This document shows, in pieces, positions 1 to 7,438 of a DNA stretch of 64,000 bases. The notes beneath the pieces are model-generated. The model was not told the origin of the DNA. It was given only the letters and a program-made list of their open reading frames with translations, and made no database searches. The DNA comes from Aureimonas sp. SK2 (GTDB lineage Bacteria; Pseudomonadota; Alphaproteobacteria; Rhizobiales; Rhizobiaceae). Made by a program: the position numbers and the translations under genes. Each line of letters begins with the position of its first letter. Within the stretch, counting starts at the first letter, position 1. The stretch is from contig NZ_JAPZDS010000009.1 of the NCBI RefSeq assembly GCF_029813115.1, forward strand, positions 124,001 through 188,000, given 5' to 3'.

Positions 1-44
1 TGGCGGTACCAAAAACCGCTGCCTTACCGCTTGGCTACGCCCCA
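1..44 (-). tRNA. tRNA-Gln(UUG), cut by the window edge
   Basis: Read on the minus strand, the sequence begins TGGGGCGTAGCCAAGCGGTA, a typical tRNA acceptor and D-arm. It continues into an anticodon stem-loop GCGGT-TTTTGGT-ACCGC whose anticodon is UUG. The variable loop, T-arm and 3' end lie to the left of the window. It is divergent from the tRNA-Pro gene at 163 and belongs to the host chromosome. Confidence 0.85.
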
Positions 45-162
45 AGAACCAACGATCAGCGAGCGCCTCTATAGTCGCTCGCTGCGCCCGGCGCAAGGAA
101 GCGGGATCGCGCGGAATCCTGTTGCACGTGGCGTCCTGTCCCGCTATAGACCCACTCGGCCA

Positions 163-239
163 CGGAGTGTAGCGCAGTCTGGTAGCGCACCTCGTTCGGG
201 ACGAGGGGGTCGCAGGTTCAAATCCTGCCACTCCGACCA
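163..239 (+). tRNA. tRNA-Pro(CGG)
   Basis: The acceptor strands CGGAGTG and CACTCCG pair. The anticodon stem CCTCG/CGAGG encloses TTCGGGA, giving anticodon CGG. The T-arm GCAGG-TTCAAAT-CCTGC is perfect, and the gene ends ACCA with encoded CCA (77 nt). Phage-type genes begin downstream of its 3' end, so it is the probable prophage attachment site. The other copy of the att core would lie beyond the right edge. Confidence 0.95.
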
Positions 240-379
240 GCCAACCCCCTGAAAACAAAGCGGTTTTCGAAAGCTTCCCGAGAGCTTGGGGCGGCACCGC
301 GACAGAAACCGCGACAGATACAACGCCGGAAACCCCGGTCGAAACGGTCAGTTTCGAAGCCAGGGCATGCTTCCGGCAT
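218..379 (-). CDS. Possible 53-aa Cys/Arg-rich protein
   Basis: An ATG at 379 follows a GGGAGGG ribosome-binding site, and a class B upstream box lies at 394-407, arranged as for other class B genes. The product is short, rich in Arg, Phe and Cys, and matches nothing I know. Its 3' end overlaps the tRNA-Pro gene by about 22 nt, which argues against it unless the reading frame was created by integration. Weak call. Confidence 0.25.
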   Translation of the reverse strand: MPEACPGFETDRFDRGFRRCICRGFCRGAAPSSREAFENRFVFRGLAGRSGRI

Positions 380-393
380 CGTGATTCCCTCCC

Positions 394-407
394 ACGCAAC
401 ATTCGAC
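394..407 (-). promoter_or_regulatory. Class B upstream box, leftmost copy
   Basis: On the minus strand this reads GTCGAATGTTGCGT, matching the class B consensus GTCGAAWGTTGCRC. It lies only 15 bp upstream of the doubtful 218..379 ORF. Either it drives that ORF or it is a relic. Confidence 0.4.
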
Positions 408-590
408 GGCGGCCGCTTGGTTCTCGCTGCAACCGTCGCTACCATTCCCAATGTCGCAAAGAGCATTCTGGTCGTCCGCCCCTGTCGAGGCCCGACCGCC
501 AGGGCGACCGGGCCGGACAGGCGGCCCGTCGGCAGGACACCTCGGGTGGGATCGGACCCTTCAAGCTAACGAGCCGCTTCTACTGCCAAC

Positions 591-619
591 GCCCCGGCCA
601 TCGAGCCGGGGCTTTCTCG
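591..619 (+). terminator. Rho-independent terminator
   Basis: A perfect 8-bp stem GCCCCGGC/GCCGGGGC with loop CATCGA is followed by TTTCTCGTT. It closes the gene-poor 240-590 stretch and insulates the first phage gene from upstream transcription. Between the tRNA and this hairpin I see only the doubtful 53-aa frame. Confidence 0.7.
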
Positions 620-641
620 TTCTCGGATCCCGCCGGCGGTT

Positions 642-669
642 TTGCGCACGCGCCCCGGCGCCCCATGCT
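642..669 (+). promoter_or_regulatory. Class A promoter for the 697 gene
   Basis: TTGCGC (642-647), a 16-bp spacer containing CCCCGGCGCC, then CATGCT (664-669). The start codon of the next gene is 28 bp downstream. Confidence 0.5.
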
Positions 670-696
670 GGTCCTCCACCCCTGAAGGAGAGCACC

Positions 697-1002
697 ATGC
701 CCGACCCGAACTCCGATGCCATATACGCCGCCCTCGAACGCGAGTTCGGCGGCCCGATTCACGGCTGGCCGCTCCCCGACGGGAGTGTGATGTCCAGGAT
801 TCGAATCAACCCCGCACTCGCAGCCGTCGGTCTACCCTCTGCCGATGACGAATTCGCTGGGCGTTTCATGGATGAACTCCAGCACGGCCAGATCGACGAG
901 GACTTCGGCGGCTTCCTGTGGCGGTGCTGGTGCGCCGCGCTGGAGATCCCGAACGAGTTCCTCGAACGCTACGGGCGGGCGTCCGCACCTCAGGCAGCCT
1001 GA
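697..1002 (+). CDS. Hypothetical phage protein, 101 aa
   Basis: The ATG at 697 follows AAGGAG at a good distance and sits 28 bp below a class A promoter-like site. The protein is acidic and soluble with no membrane segment, and begins with a helix-like stretch (residues 5-14). The C-terminal third is rich in Trp and Cys (WRCWCAALEIP). I do not recognise a family. It is the first convincing gene of the prophage left arm and is monocistronic, the next gene having its own class A site. Confidence 0.7.
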   Translation: MPDPNSDAIYAALEREFGGPIHGWPLPDGSVMSRIRINPALAAVGLPSADDEFAGRFMDELQHGQIDEDFGGFLWRCWCAALEIPNEFLERYGRASAPQAA

Positions 1003-1032
1003 TGATTCCCGCCGGCGGATCACTCCCGTTTT

Positions 1033-1061
1033 TTGACGCCAGCCCGCCGGCGCCTCACGCT
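1033..1061 (+). promoter_or_regulatory. Class A promoter for the 1107 gene
   Basis: TTGACG (1033-1038), a 17-bp spacer with GCCGGC, then CACGCT (1056-1061). It is nearly identical to the site at 9556-9584 on the other strand, including the following sequence CTGGGGAGCGGC. Confidence 0.6.
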
Positions 1062-1106
1062 CTCAGTAGGCCGCTGGGGAGCGGCCTCCACGAGGGAGCG
1101 AAATCC

Positions 1107-1430
1107 ATGAACACCATCCAGATCTCCGACCGCGTCGCCCGCACGATCGCCGCCTTGGATTTCGGCGCGCCGGAGGCGGCCACCTCGACCGACGCGGAGC
1201 CGATGCCCGCCAGCGTCGCCCGCACGCTGGCCGCGCTGGACCACGGCGCACCCGTCGCGGCCGCCCCGGTCGACGCGGTGCCGCCCAGCGTCCGTCGGAT
1301 CGCCGCGTTGCTCGGCTGCTCGGTCGAAGCCGCCGCTTACATCGACGCCCTCGAGACCCGCGTCGCCCGGCTCGAGGAGAAGGTGTCCGAGCTGCGGTTC
1401 GACGTCCGCAAGGCCCGGAGGGCTGCGTAA
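1107..1430 (+). CDS. Hypothetical protein with internal repeat and C-terminal coiled coil, 107 aa
   Basis: The ATG at 1107 follows GAGGGAG. The N-terminal half holds two copies of a short unit, VARTIAALDFGAP (residues 8-20) and VARTLAALDHGAP (about 34-46), so it arose by internal duplication. The last 30 residues form a likely coiled coil ending in a basic tail. A dimer- or oligomer-forming regulator or scaffold would fit, but no family is recognised. Its stop codon overlaps the start of the next gene (TAATG), so the two are translationally coupled. Confidence 0.65.
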   Translation: MNTIQISDRVARTIAALDFGAPEAATSTDAEPMPASVARTLAALDHGAPVAAAPVDAVPPSVRRIAALLGCSVEAAAYIDALETRVARLEEKVSELRFDVRKARRAA

Positions 1431-1825
1431 TGGGTGGTCAGTGCGCACGAGATCGCCGAGATCAGCGGATGTTTGACGATCTATGGAAGCGGGTGTGCTT
1501 CTACCGCGATATAGAGTTCAAGAACTACTCCGAGGCTCTGGGCCTCGCGAAGCGTCGGTATGGGGAGACATGCTCGAAGGCTACGTCCCTTTGGATCGAA
1601 ACTGGAGCGGACAACACAGACGCTTTGAAGCCCTTGGTCGAAGCCAAAGCAGCATACGAACAGGCCCTCATACAGATCAACGGTGACTGGGGTCAGTACC
1701 AGACGGATACCGCGAACCTAGCTCGGTCAGCCAGATGGGGTGAGATCAGCATGGCGCAGGCCAACGCCGCACTGACCTCCATGCATGAACCTACGTTCGC
1801 AAGATGGCTTTCTTGGGCACCCTGA
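1430..1825 (+). CDS. Hypothetical protein, 131 aa
   Basis: The start ATG at 1430 shares one base with the preceding stop. The product is helix-rich with many Tyr, Trp and Ala residues and no signal peptide or membrane segment. No family recognised. Codon use is slightly less GC-biased than in its neighbours. A strong terminator at 1847-1879 ends this two-gene unit. Confidence 0.6.
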   Translation: MGGQCARDRRDQRMFDDLWKRVCFYRDIEFKNYSEALGLAKRRYGETCSKATSLWIETGADNTDALKPLVEAKAAYEQALIQINGDWGQYQTDTANLARSARWGEISMAQANAALTSMHEPTFARWLSWAP

Positions 1826-1846
1826 CCCATGCCTTCGACGACCACC

Positions 1847-1879
1847 AGCCCCGGCCACCGTGCCGGGGCTTTCGCGTTT
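1847..1879 (+). terminator. Rho-independent terminator
   Basis: A 9-bp stem AGCCCCGGC/GCCGGGGCT is followed by TTCGCGTTT. It is close in sequence to the hairpins at 591 and 9270, suggesting a shared terminator cassette. Confidence 0.75.
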
Positions 1880-1881
1880 AC

Positions 1882-1902
1882 GAGTCTCACACCACGCGAG
1901 AC
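1882..1902. repeat. Degenerate GANTC palindrome, copy 1
   Basis: GAGTCTCA, eight bases, then CGAGAC. One arm carries a GANTC site and the second arm is decayed. It lies directly after the terminator and before the metallophosphoesterase gene. A TTGACG at 1911 follows but lacks a convincing class A -10. Confidence 0.45.
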
Positions 1903-2037
1903 ACCCTGACTTGACGCCTGCCCATCCGACGCCGCACAAGGCGTGATGTTCTCGCGCACGCTCATACGCCGCCGCATCGCCTGACGGCCCCGCTCCCGGG
2001 GCCGCGCCCACGCGCACCCTGATACGAGAGCGAGACG

Positions 2038-3078
2038 ATGCCCGAGATCTTCTTCACGGCGGACCACCACTTCGGCCACCTGAACATCATCGACCACTGC
2101 AAGCGCCCGTTCTCGTCCGTCGACGAGATGACCGAGGAGCTGGTCGCCCGCTGGAACGCAGTCGTTGGCCCGCACGACGATGTCTGGCACCTTGGCGACT
2201 TCGCTTGCCGGATGAAGCCTGGGGCGCTGGAGCGCGTCTTCCGCCGTCTGCGAGGCCGCAAGCACCTGATCGTCGGTAACCACGACGACAAGCACGTGCG
2301 CCGTCTCCCTTGGTCTTCGGAGCCGAAGGACCGCCGGCACGTGAAGGTGCCGGGCGAGGCGCTGCCCGTCGTGTGCGACCACTACAGCATGCGGGCGTGG
2401 CCCAAGTCGCACTACGGTGCCGTCCACCTGTACGGCCACTCGCACGGCGCGCTGCCCGGCCTCGGACGCAGCCTCGACGTCGGCGTCGACTGCTGGGACT
2501 TCAGGCCCGTCACGCTCGAAGAGCTGCGCCCGACGTTGGAGCGGCAGTTCGAGGAGTTCGAACGTCAACGCGAGGTCGCGCGGCTGTTCCGCGAGCGCGC
2601 AGCGCGCGGGGATCCATCGGCCGCGTTGGAGATCCTGCGGCGCGCGCCGAACGTCTCGCCGGAGCCGGGCGACGAGCTGCGAAACCTCCGGGAGGGCGAC
2701 TACGACCAAGCGCTGGAGGTCGGCCTGCGGACGAAGCTGTTCAAGCAGCCGGCAGATCCGCTGGGCTACGACACAAGCGATCCCGCCTACCTCCAGCGAA
2801 TGGCCGCAGACGCGCTCGCGGGCCGCGGCGAGGAGGCGGCCGAGGCGGAGGCCAACCGGGTGGCGCTGCTGCTCGGGCTCCGGAAGACGACGGTGGTCAT
2901 GGACCCGGCAGTGATGGGCGGCGAGCCGCACGTGTCGGGGACGGCGGTGCCGGCCCGTGCCGTGCTGGAGGCGATCCGAGATGGTCAGCTCGATTTCGAG
3001 GTCCGCTCGGCGTTCCCTACGTTGCCTGAGGACGGGGTCGACGCCGTGCGGGCTTGGGCGGACGACCGGGGCGAGTAG
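2038..3078 (+). CDS. Metallophosphoesterase fused to a DUF433-like domain, 346 aa
   Basis: Residues 1-145 form a calcineurin-type phosphoesterase of the phage class. All metal-site motifs are visible: DHH (9-11), GD (53-54), GNHD (80-83), a histidine in CDHY (about 114) and GHSH (133-136). Residues 145-280 are a charged helical linker. Residues 285-346 match the DUF433 pattern: a DPxxMGGxPxxxGT stretch, then a helix and an FPxL segment. DUF433 normally occurs as a small stand-alone protein, often in VapB-like antitoxin contexts, so the fusion is unusual. The substrate is unknown; nucleic acid or a nucleotide is plausible. It lies directly upstream of a restriction-modification protein. Confidence 0.85.
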   Translation: MPEIFFTADHHFGHLNIIDHCKRPFSSVDEMTEELVARWNAVVGPHDDVWHLGDFACRMKPGALERVFRRLRGRKHLIVGNHDDKHVRRLPWSSEPKDRRHVKVPGEALPVVCDHYSMRAWPKSHYGAVHLYGHSHGALPGLGRSLDVGVDCWDFRPVTLEELRPTLERQFEEFERQREVARLFRERAARGDPSAALEILRRAPNVSPEPGDELRNLREGDYDQALEVGLRTKLFKQPADPLGYDTSDPAYLQRMAADALAGRGEEAAEAEANRVALLLGLRKTTVVMDPAVMGGEPHVSGTAVPARAVLEAIRDGQLDFEVRSAFPTLPEDGVDAVRAWADDRGE

Positions 3079-3080
3079 TA

Positions 3081-3103
3081 GGAGTCTCGGGTTAGGGGAG
3101 ACT
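3081..3103. repeat. GANTC palindrome, copy 2
   Basis: GGAGTCTC, a short spacer GGGTTAGGG, then GAGACT, just after the stop of the 2038 gene. It shares the GGAGTCTCGGGTTAG sequence with the copy at 55196, over 50 kb away. Confidence 0.6.
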
Positions 3104-3212
3104 GCGGCCGGGCGTCGCGCCGCTGCTGGGGCGCGGCTCCTATCAATTCCAGCGATGGTCACGCGGTAGATACGGATGCTACGCCTTCGGTGCAGAACTC
3201 CTGAGGTTGCCC

Positions 3213-6200
3213 GTGCTCGACACCATCTTCGACCCCGCCCAGACCGAGCAACTCTACCACGACCTGCGGCGCGCGAACTCGGAGGCGGCCAAGAAGGAGC
3301 GGTTCCTCACCTACGTCACCAACGTTTTCCGCGACGACGCCAAGGTGCAGGACTTCATCCGCGACATGGCGATGGGCGCCGAGACGTCGGTCGCGAACAT
3401 CACGCGGGACGGCAGGGCTGCCCGAGGGCGCGCCGACAGTCAGACCGACACGGTCATCATCGAATGGGAGAGGGACCTCGCGCGGACGGGCGACCACGCG
3501 AAGGAGCAGCTCCGCGAGTACCTGGAGGGCAACTGGCGATCCGGGCAGGAGTACAAGTTCACCCTGTTGTCCACGGACGGTGTGCGCTGGCGCCGCTATG
3601 CCCCCGACTGGTCCCTCGTGTCAGTCGACGACCTCATGGGGCAGAGCTTCCAGCTTCGAGAGGTCCAGTCGTTCGAACTGGCGCCATCCAACTTCGGCGA
3701 GTTCCCCTTCTTCCTCGACGAGGTCCTGTTCGCCGACGAGGCCAAGGCGGCGACGCTGGAGAACATCCGCGCCGACTTCGGCGACACGTCGCGCGCCTTC
3801 ATCAACTCCATGACGGCGCTGAACCGATGCCTGCCCGCCCTCGAGCGACAGAGCGAGCTCAAGGTCGCCTACGAGCAGTGGAACCGCTTCCTCTCGATCG
3901 CCTACGGCCAGTTCGACAACTCGCCAAAGCTCTTCCTCGTCCACACCTACCTGTCCGTCTTCGCCAAGTTCATCGCCTACTCCGTAATCACGAAGGAGAC
4001 CGCGGCCGACGACGACACGATCCGGGACGTCCTGTCGGGGAGGATCTTCGACCGCCTGAACGTCGAGCGGTTCGTCGAGGACGACTTCTTCCACTGGGTC
4101 GCGTCGGATGAGTTCCTGGCCACCCTTCGCCCCATGTTCCGAGAGATCGGTCGGCAGATCGACTCGTACGACTTCACGAACGTTCGCGAGGACATACTCA
4201 AGGGTGTCTACCAAGAGCTGATCGACCTCGAGACGCGCCACGCCCTCGGCGAGTACTACACGCCCGACTGGCTCTGCGAACGGGTCATGGAGGAGCTGCC
4301 GCTCGAGCCTACCTCCTCGATCCTAGACCCGGCGTGCGGCAGCGGTTCCTTCCTGCGGGCCGCCATCGCACGTATGCGGGAGCAGTTCCCGGACGTCGGC
4401 GCGGAGAAGCTGGCGGAACAGGTCGTCGGCATCGACATCCACCCGCTGTCGGTACTGATCGCTAAGACCACGGTCCTGCTGTCGCTGGGAGACTCGGTCC
4501 GGCGGGCGCGGCGTCCCGTGACGCTCCACATCTACTTGGCCAACAGCCTGCTCGTGCCGCGCGGCACGGCCGACCTCTTCGAGTCCACCTTCCAGGTCTC
4601 CGTCGACAACGGCACCTATGCCATCGACACGCGCGGCGTGTCGTCCCCGGAGGCGTTCGACGCCCTCATCACGTTCTGCGACGACCTCGTCGACAGATAC
4701 CCCGAGGCGCTGCCCCGCGAGCGGTTCCTCCGACTCGGCGCCTCGATCTTCAATGCCGGGCAGTCGGCGGATCTTCCCGGCCAGCTCTACGACATCTACC
4801 ACGCCATGTGGGTCGCCCGTGACGAGGGCCGCGACAGCATCTGGAAATTCATCCTCCAGAACTCCTACAAGCCCATCTTCCTGATGGGCCGCTTCGATTT
4901 CGTCGTCGGCAATCCCCCGTGGCTGACCTATGCCGGGGTGACGAACGGCGACTACCAGAACCTCCTCCGCACGCTCTCCGACCACTACCGGGTCACGCCG
5001 GAAAACCGCGCCAACTTCCCCCACCTCGAGATCGCCGCGATCTTCCTCGCGCATGCGGTCAACTACTTCATGAAGCGGAGCGGCCGCCTGGCGTTCGTCC
5101 TGCCGCGCAGCTTCATGTCCGCTGACCAGCACGAGGCCACGCGGGCGGGCAACGTCGCGGGCCTGCGCCTCTCGGCGGTGTGGGACCTCAACGACGTCGC
5201 GCCGCTGTTCCGCGTGCCGTGCTGCGTCTTGTTCGCCCTGCACGGGGCGGAAGCCAAGGGGGAGAACGCCCTTCCGGAGGTCGGCATCGAGGGCTACTCG
5301 GTGTCGGGGCGCCTGCGCCGCGCGCAGGTCCACCTTTCTGAAGCGCGTGCGGCCCTGAAGTGGACGAAGCGGCGGTGGCACTACTCCCGGCTCCAGAGCA
5401 CCAAGAGGCGCACCAAGTCCGCGCTGACGGCGACGGCGGGCGATGCCCTCGCGGGAGTGAACGCGTACACCTCCAAGTTCACGCAGGGCGCCACGATCGT
5501 GCCCCGCAACTTTTTCTTCGTCGACCTCGACCAGCGCGTCGACGACGGCGAGGACCTTCGCGACCGCGTTCTCGCCCTCAAGACGGCTGCTGCGGCCGAG
5601 CGTGAGGCCAAGAAGCCGTGGAAGGGGCTTGAGATCCGGGAGCGGGCCGAAGGCTCGCTGCTGTTCCGGACCGCCATCTCTCGCAACATCGTGCCGTTCG
5701 CGCTGGTGGCGCCGCCGTTGGTCCTCCTGCCTGTCGTGGAGGAGGATGGTAAGTTCGCCGTGCTCGACCCCGACGCATTGATGGCGAAGGGCTTCCGGTT
5801 CGCCAGCTCCTGGTTCTCGGCCGCCGAGGAGCACTGGAACGCCGAGCGGACGGAGCGAAACGCAGGCAACACGTTGGGAAGCTACCTGAACTGGCAATCC
5901 AAGCTCACAGGGCAGAACCCGAGGGCGCGCTACCTTGTCCTCTACACGTCGTCGGCCACGGACGCCTCCGCCGTGGTCCTTGACCGCCAAGCGTCCGACC
6001 ACCCGTTCGTCATCGACCACAAGGCCTACTGGTGTGAGACGAAGACCGCGCAGGAAGCCCACTACCTCGCCGCGTTCATCAACTCCGGCTACGCGAACGA
6101 GGCCATCAAGGAATTCCAGTCGCGTGGCTTGTTCGGCCCGCGCGACATCCACAAGACCATCGTCAAGGTGCCGTTCCCGCGGTTCAAGGCGTCCGAGGCA

Positions 6201-6461
6201 GACCATGCCGAGCTGGCTAGGCTGGGACGGGCCTGCGCCGCGATCGCCGAGCGGGTCGTGAAGTCCGAGGACGACACCGACCTCCAGCCCAGGGCGCTGG
6301 GCCGGATCCGCTCGCGCATCAGGAGGGAGATGGCGGACGAGATGGACATGGTCGACCGCCTCGTCGAACGCCTTTCCCGAGGGCAGGACAAGTCGAAAGC
6401 AGGGGACAAGCCCGCCCGGCCATCGAAGCGGCGCCCGAGGGCCTCTGGCCTCTTCGACTGA
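3213..6461 (+). CDS. Type IIG-like restriction-methylation protein (N-terminal nuclease-like, Eco57I-type N6-adenine methylase), about 1082 aa
   Basis: GTG at 3213 is preferred because GAGG lies 7 bp upstream; the TTG at 3207 is too close. The methylase core carries motif I DPACGSGSF (from residue 372) and motif IV NPPW (from residue 567), typical of gamma-class N6-adenine methylases. A long C-terminal part (about 700-1040) has the size of a TaqI/Eco57I-type target-recognition region. The N-terminus contains TDTVIIEWERDL and then AKEQLREYL, resembling a PD-(D/E)XK core in which the usual lysine is Glu (E84-W-E86), so cleavage activity is uncertain. No separate S or R gene is next to it. Probable role: host or superinfection-exclusion DNA modification/restriction carried by the prophage. 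Confidence 0.85.
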   Translation: MLDTIFDPAQTEQLYHDLRRANSEAAKKERFLTYVTNVFRDDAKVQDFIRDMAMGAETSVANITRDGRAARGRADSQTDTVIIEWERDLARTGDHAKEQLREYLEGNWRSGQEYKFTLLSTDGVRWRRYAPDWSLVSVDDLMGQSFQLREVQSFELAPSNFGEFPFFLDEVLFADEAKAATLENIRADFGDTSRAFINSMTALNRCLPALERQSELKVAYEQWNRFLSIAYGQFDNSPKLFLVHTYLSVFAKFIAYSVITKETAADDDTIRDVLSGRIFDRLNVERFVEDDFFHWVASDEFLATLRPMFREIGRQIDSYDFTNVREDILKGVYQELIDLETRHALGEYYTPDWLCERVMEELPLEPTSSILDPACGSGSFLRAAIARMREQFPDVGAEKLAEQVVGIDIHPLSVLIAKTTVLLSLGDSVRRARRPVTLHIYLANSLLVPRGTADLFESTFQVSVDNGTYAIDTRGVSSPEAFDALITFCDDLVDRYPEALPRERFLRLGASIFNAGQSADLPGQLYDIYHAMWVARDEGRDSIWKFILQNSYKPIFLMGRFDFVVGNPPWLTYAGVTNGDYQNLLRTLSDHYRVTPENRANFPHLEIAAIFLAHAVNYFMKRSGRLAFVLPRSFMSADQHEATRAGNVAGLRLSAVWDLNDVAPLFRVPCCVLFALHGAEAKGENALPEVGIEGYSVSGRLRRAQVHLSEARAALKWTKRRWHYSRLQSTKRRTKSALTATAGDALAGVNAYTSKFTQGATIVPRNFFFVDLDQRVDDGEDLRDRVLALKTAAAAEREAKKPWKGLEIRERAEGSLLFRTAISRNIVPFALVAPPLVLLPVVEEDGKFAVLDPDALMAKGFRFASSWFSAAEEHWNAERTERNAGNTLGSYLNWQSKLTGQNPRARYLVLYTSSATDASAVVLDRQASDHPFVIDHKAYWCETKTAQEAHYLAAFINSGYANEAIKEFQSRGLFGPRDIHKTIVKVPFPRFKASEADHAELARLGRACAAIAERVVKSEDDTDLQPRALGRIRSRIRREMADEMDMVDRLVERLSRGQDKSKAGDKPARPSKRRPRASGLFD

Positions 6462-6550
6462 CGGCCGGCTTCAAGCCGCCCTCAGTTCGCCGGGCGCCGC
6501 GCTGCGGGCGGCATCGATGGCCGCCAGGAGGCGCGTTGCGACCCATCTGA

Positions 6551-6566
6551 GAATGTTGCATGCGCT
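6551..6566 (+). promoter_or_regulatory. Class B-like box upstream of the 6623 gene
   Basis: GAATGTTGCATGCG resembles the class B core GAAWGTTGCRC, in the same orientation as the gene that starts about 60 bp below it. A TTGTCG with a GCCGGC-containing spacer at 6577-6605 could be a degenerate class A site. Confidence 0.35.
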
Positions 6567-6622
6567 CTCGGGTGGCTTGTCGTCAGCCGCCGGCGGCCGT
6601 CTCCTTTACGCAGGAGGCCCCC

Positions 6623-6751
6623 ATGACCGACGACGCCCACCCCCTCTACGACCCCGTCGAAGCCGAACTCGATCGCCTCGAGCGCACCGTCCTAGGCGAG
6701 CTGCCGGACGACGACGACTGGCACGACGTCGATGCACTCGCCGACGCCTGA
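6623..6751 (+). CDS. Small acidic protein, 42 aa
   Basis: The ATG at 6623 follows AGGAGGC. The product is highly acidic (run of four Asp near residue 29) and probably largely helical. It has the size and charge of small phage inhibitors or DNA mimics, but nothing specific supports that. It is separated from the restriction gene by about 160 bp. Confidence 0.55.
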   Translation: MTDDAHPLYDPVEAELDRLERTVLGELPDDDDWHDVDALADA

Positions 6752-6795
6752 CCGCCGCGCGTTAACGGTTCGCCGGCGATGTCCGAAGGCCAGCG

Positions 6796-6824
6796 TTGAC
6801 GCCAAGTGCCGGGCCCTCCAGGTT
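6796..6824 (+). promoter_or_regulatory. Class A promoter for the 6849 gene
   Basis: TTGACG (6796-6801), a 17-bp spacer containing GCCGGGCC, then CAGGTT (6819-6824), 25 bp before the start codon. Confidence 0.5.
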
Positions 6825-6848
6825 CCCGATCCAGATCAGGAGGCGACC

Positions 6849-7178
6849 ATGGCATTCACGAACCCCAGCGCAGTTCAGAGCAGCGCTCTCGCATTCGGCG
6901 CGATGGGTGCCTTCGTGGCCCACCAGACCCTCTTCGGCTTGCTTGAAGCCGTCCGTGACGCGCGCAACGCCCGCGCCGAGGCGCATGCCTACCACGCTTG
7001 GGACAGCGCCCTCGGCGAGGCCCGCCACAGCGCCGCGCAGATGGGCAACCTTGCCAAGGCTGCCGTCGAGGCCGCGCTCGACGCGCAAGACGAAGCCGAC
7101 GCGCTCCGCGCCGAGGTCGCCCGCCTGCGCCGCGCCGTCGACCAGCGCGACGATGTCATTCGTTCGCTGGCCGCCTGA
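6849..7178 (+). CDS. Hypothetical coiled-coil protein, 109 aa
   Basis: The ATG at 6849 follows GGAGGCGACC. Residues 14-34 are moderately hydrophobic (a weak membrane or amphipathic helix). Residues 60-107 are an Ala/Glu/Arg-rich coiled coil ending RDDVIRSLAA. A class A site precedes it and the next frame overlaps its stop (TGATG). No family recognised. Confidence 0.65.
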   Translation: MAFTNPSAVQSSALAFGAMGAFVAHQTLFGLLEAVRDARNARAEAHAYHAWDSALGEARHSAAQMGNLAKAAVEAALDAQDEADALRAEVARLRRAVDQRDDVIRSLAA

Positions 7179-7438
7179 TGCGTTCGGATCTCTTCGTCGA
7201 CTACGGCCTCCACGCCCTGCACGAGTGGCCGGAAGCGCAGGACGCCGCCCTCGCGCTTCTGGCGGCTCGCAGGGATGGCCGCGAGAGGCGCGAAGCCGAA
7301 GCGGGCGGGTCATCGGCACCCCCCCAACGAAGAGGAGTCTCGGACCAGCCGAGACTCCTGAAGCGACGTCGGGGACATGGGCACAGGTACCGGGCTGCGG
7401 GGAGGAGTCTTCGGTCGCCCGAGACTCGTCAGGCGTAG
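7178..7438 (+). CDS. Possible 86-aa protein, second half made of repeat sequence
   Basis: The ATG at 7178 overlaps the stop of the previous gene, so it could be translated by coupling. The first 35 residues look like an ordinary helical protein. The remainder runs through two GANTC palindromes and overlaps the 3' end of the convergent AbiEii-type gene, so the original C-terminus may have been lost when the repeats arrived. Treat the end as uncertain. Confidence 0.4.
   Translation: MRSDLFVDYGLHALHEWPEAQDAALALLAARRDGRERREAEAGGSSAPPQRRGVSDQPRLLKRRRGHGHRYRAAGRSLRSPETRQA
7333..7359. repeat. GANTC palindrome, copy 3 (perfect)
   Basis: AGGAGTCTCGG and CCGAGACTCCT are perfect 11-bp inverted arms around five bases. 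Each arm has a GANTC site. There is no T-run, so a simple terminator is unlikely. It is the best-preserved member of the family. Confidence 0.8.
7404..7427. repeat. GANTC palindrome, copy 4
   Basis: GGAGTCTTCGG, four bases, then CCGAGACTC. It sits just outside the stop codon of the AbiEii-type gene (7429). Confidence 0.65.

Noticed and set aside
1911-1939. TTGACG before the 2038 gene as a class A promoter
   Set aside because: Spacing of 17 leads to GCACAA, without the A2/T6 pattern or GCCGGC. Too weak to list as a member.
4323-6206. Long minus-strand frame opposite the restriction-methylation gene
   Set aside because: GC-rich antisense shadow with Arg/Val/Glu-biased composition and no motif. 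The plus-strand methylase motifs settle the coding strand.
7333-7359. Perfect palindrome read as a Rho-independent terminator
   Set aside because: No T-run on either side, and near-identical copies sit inside genes, so termination is not the general explanation.
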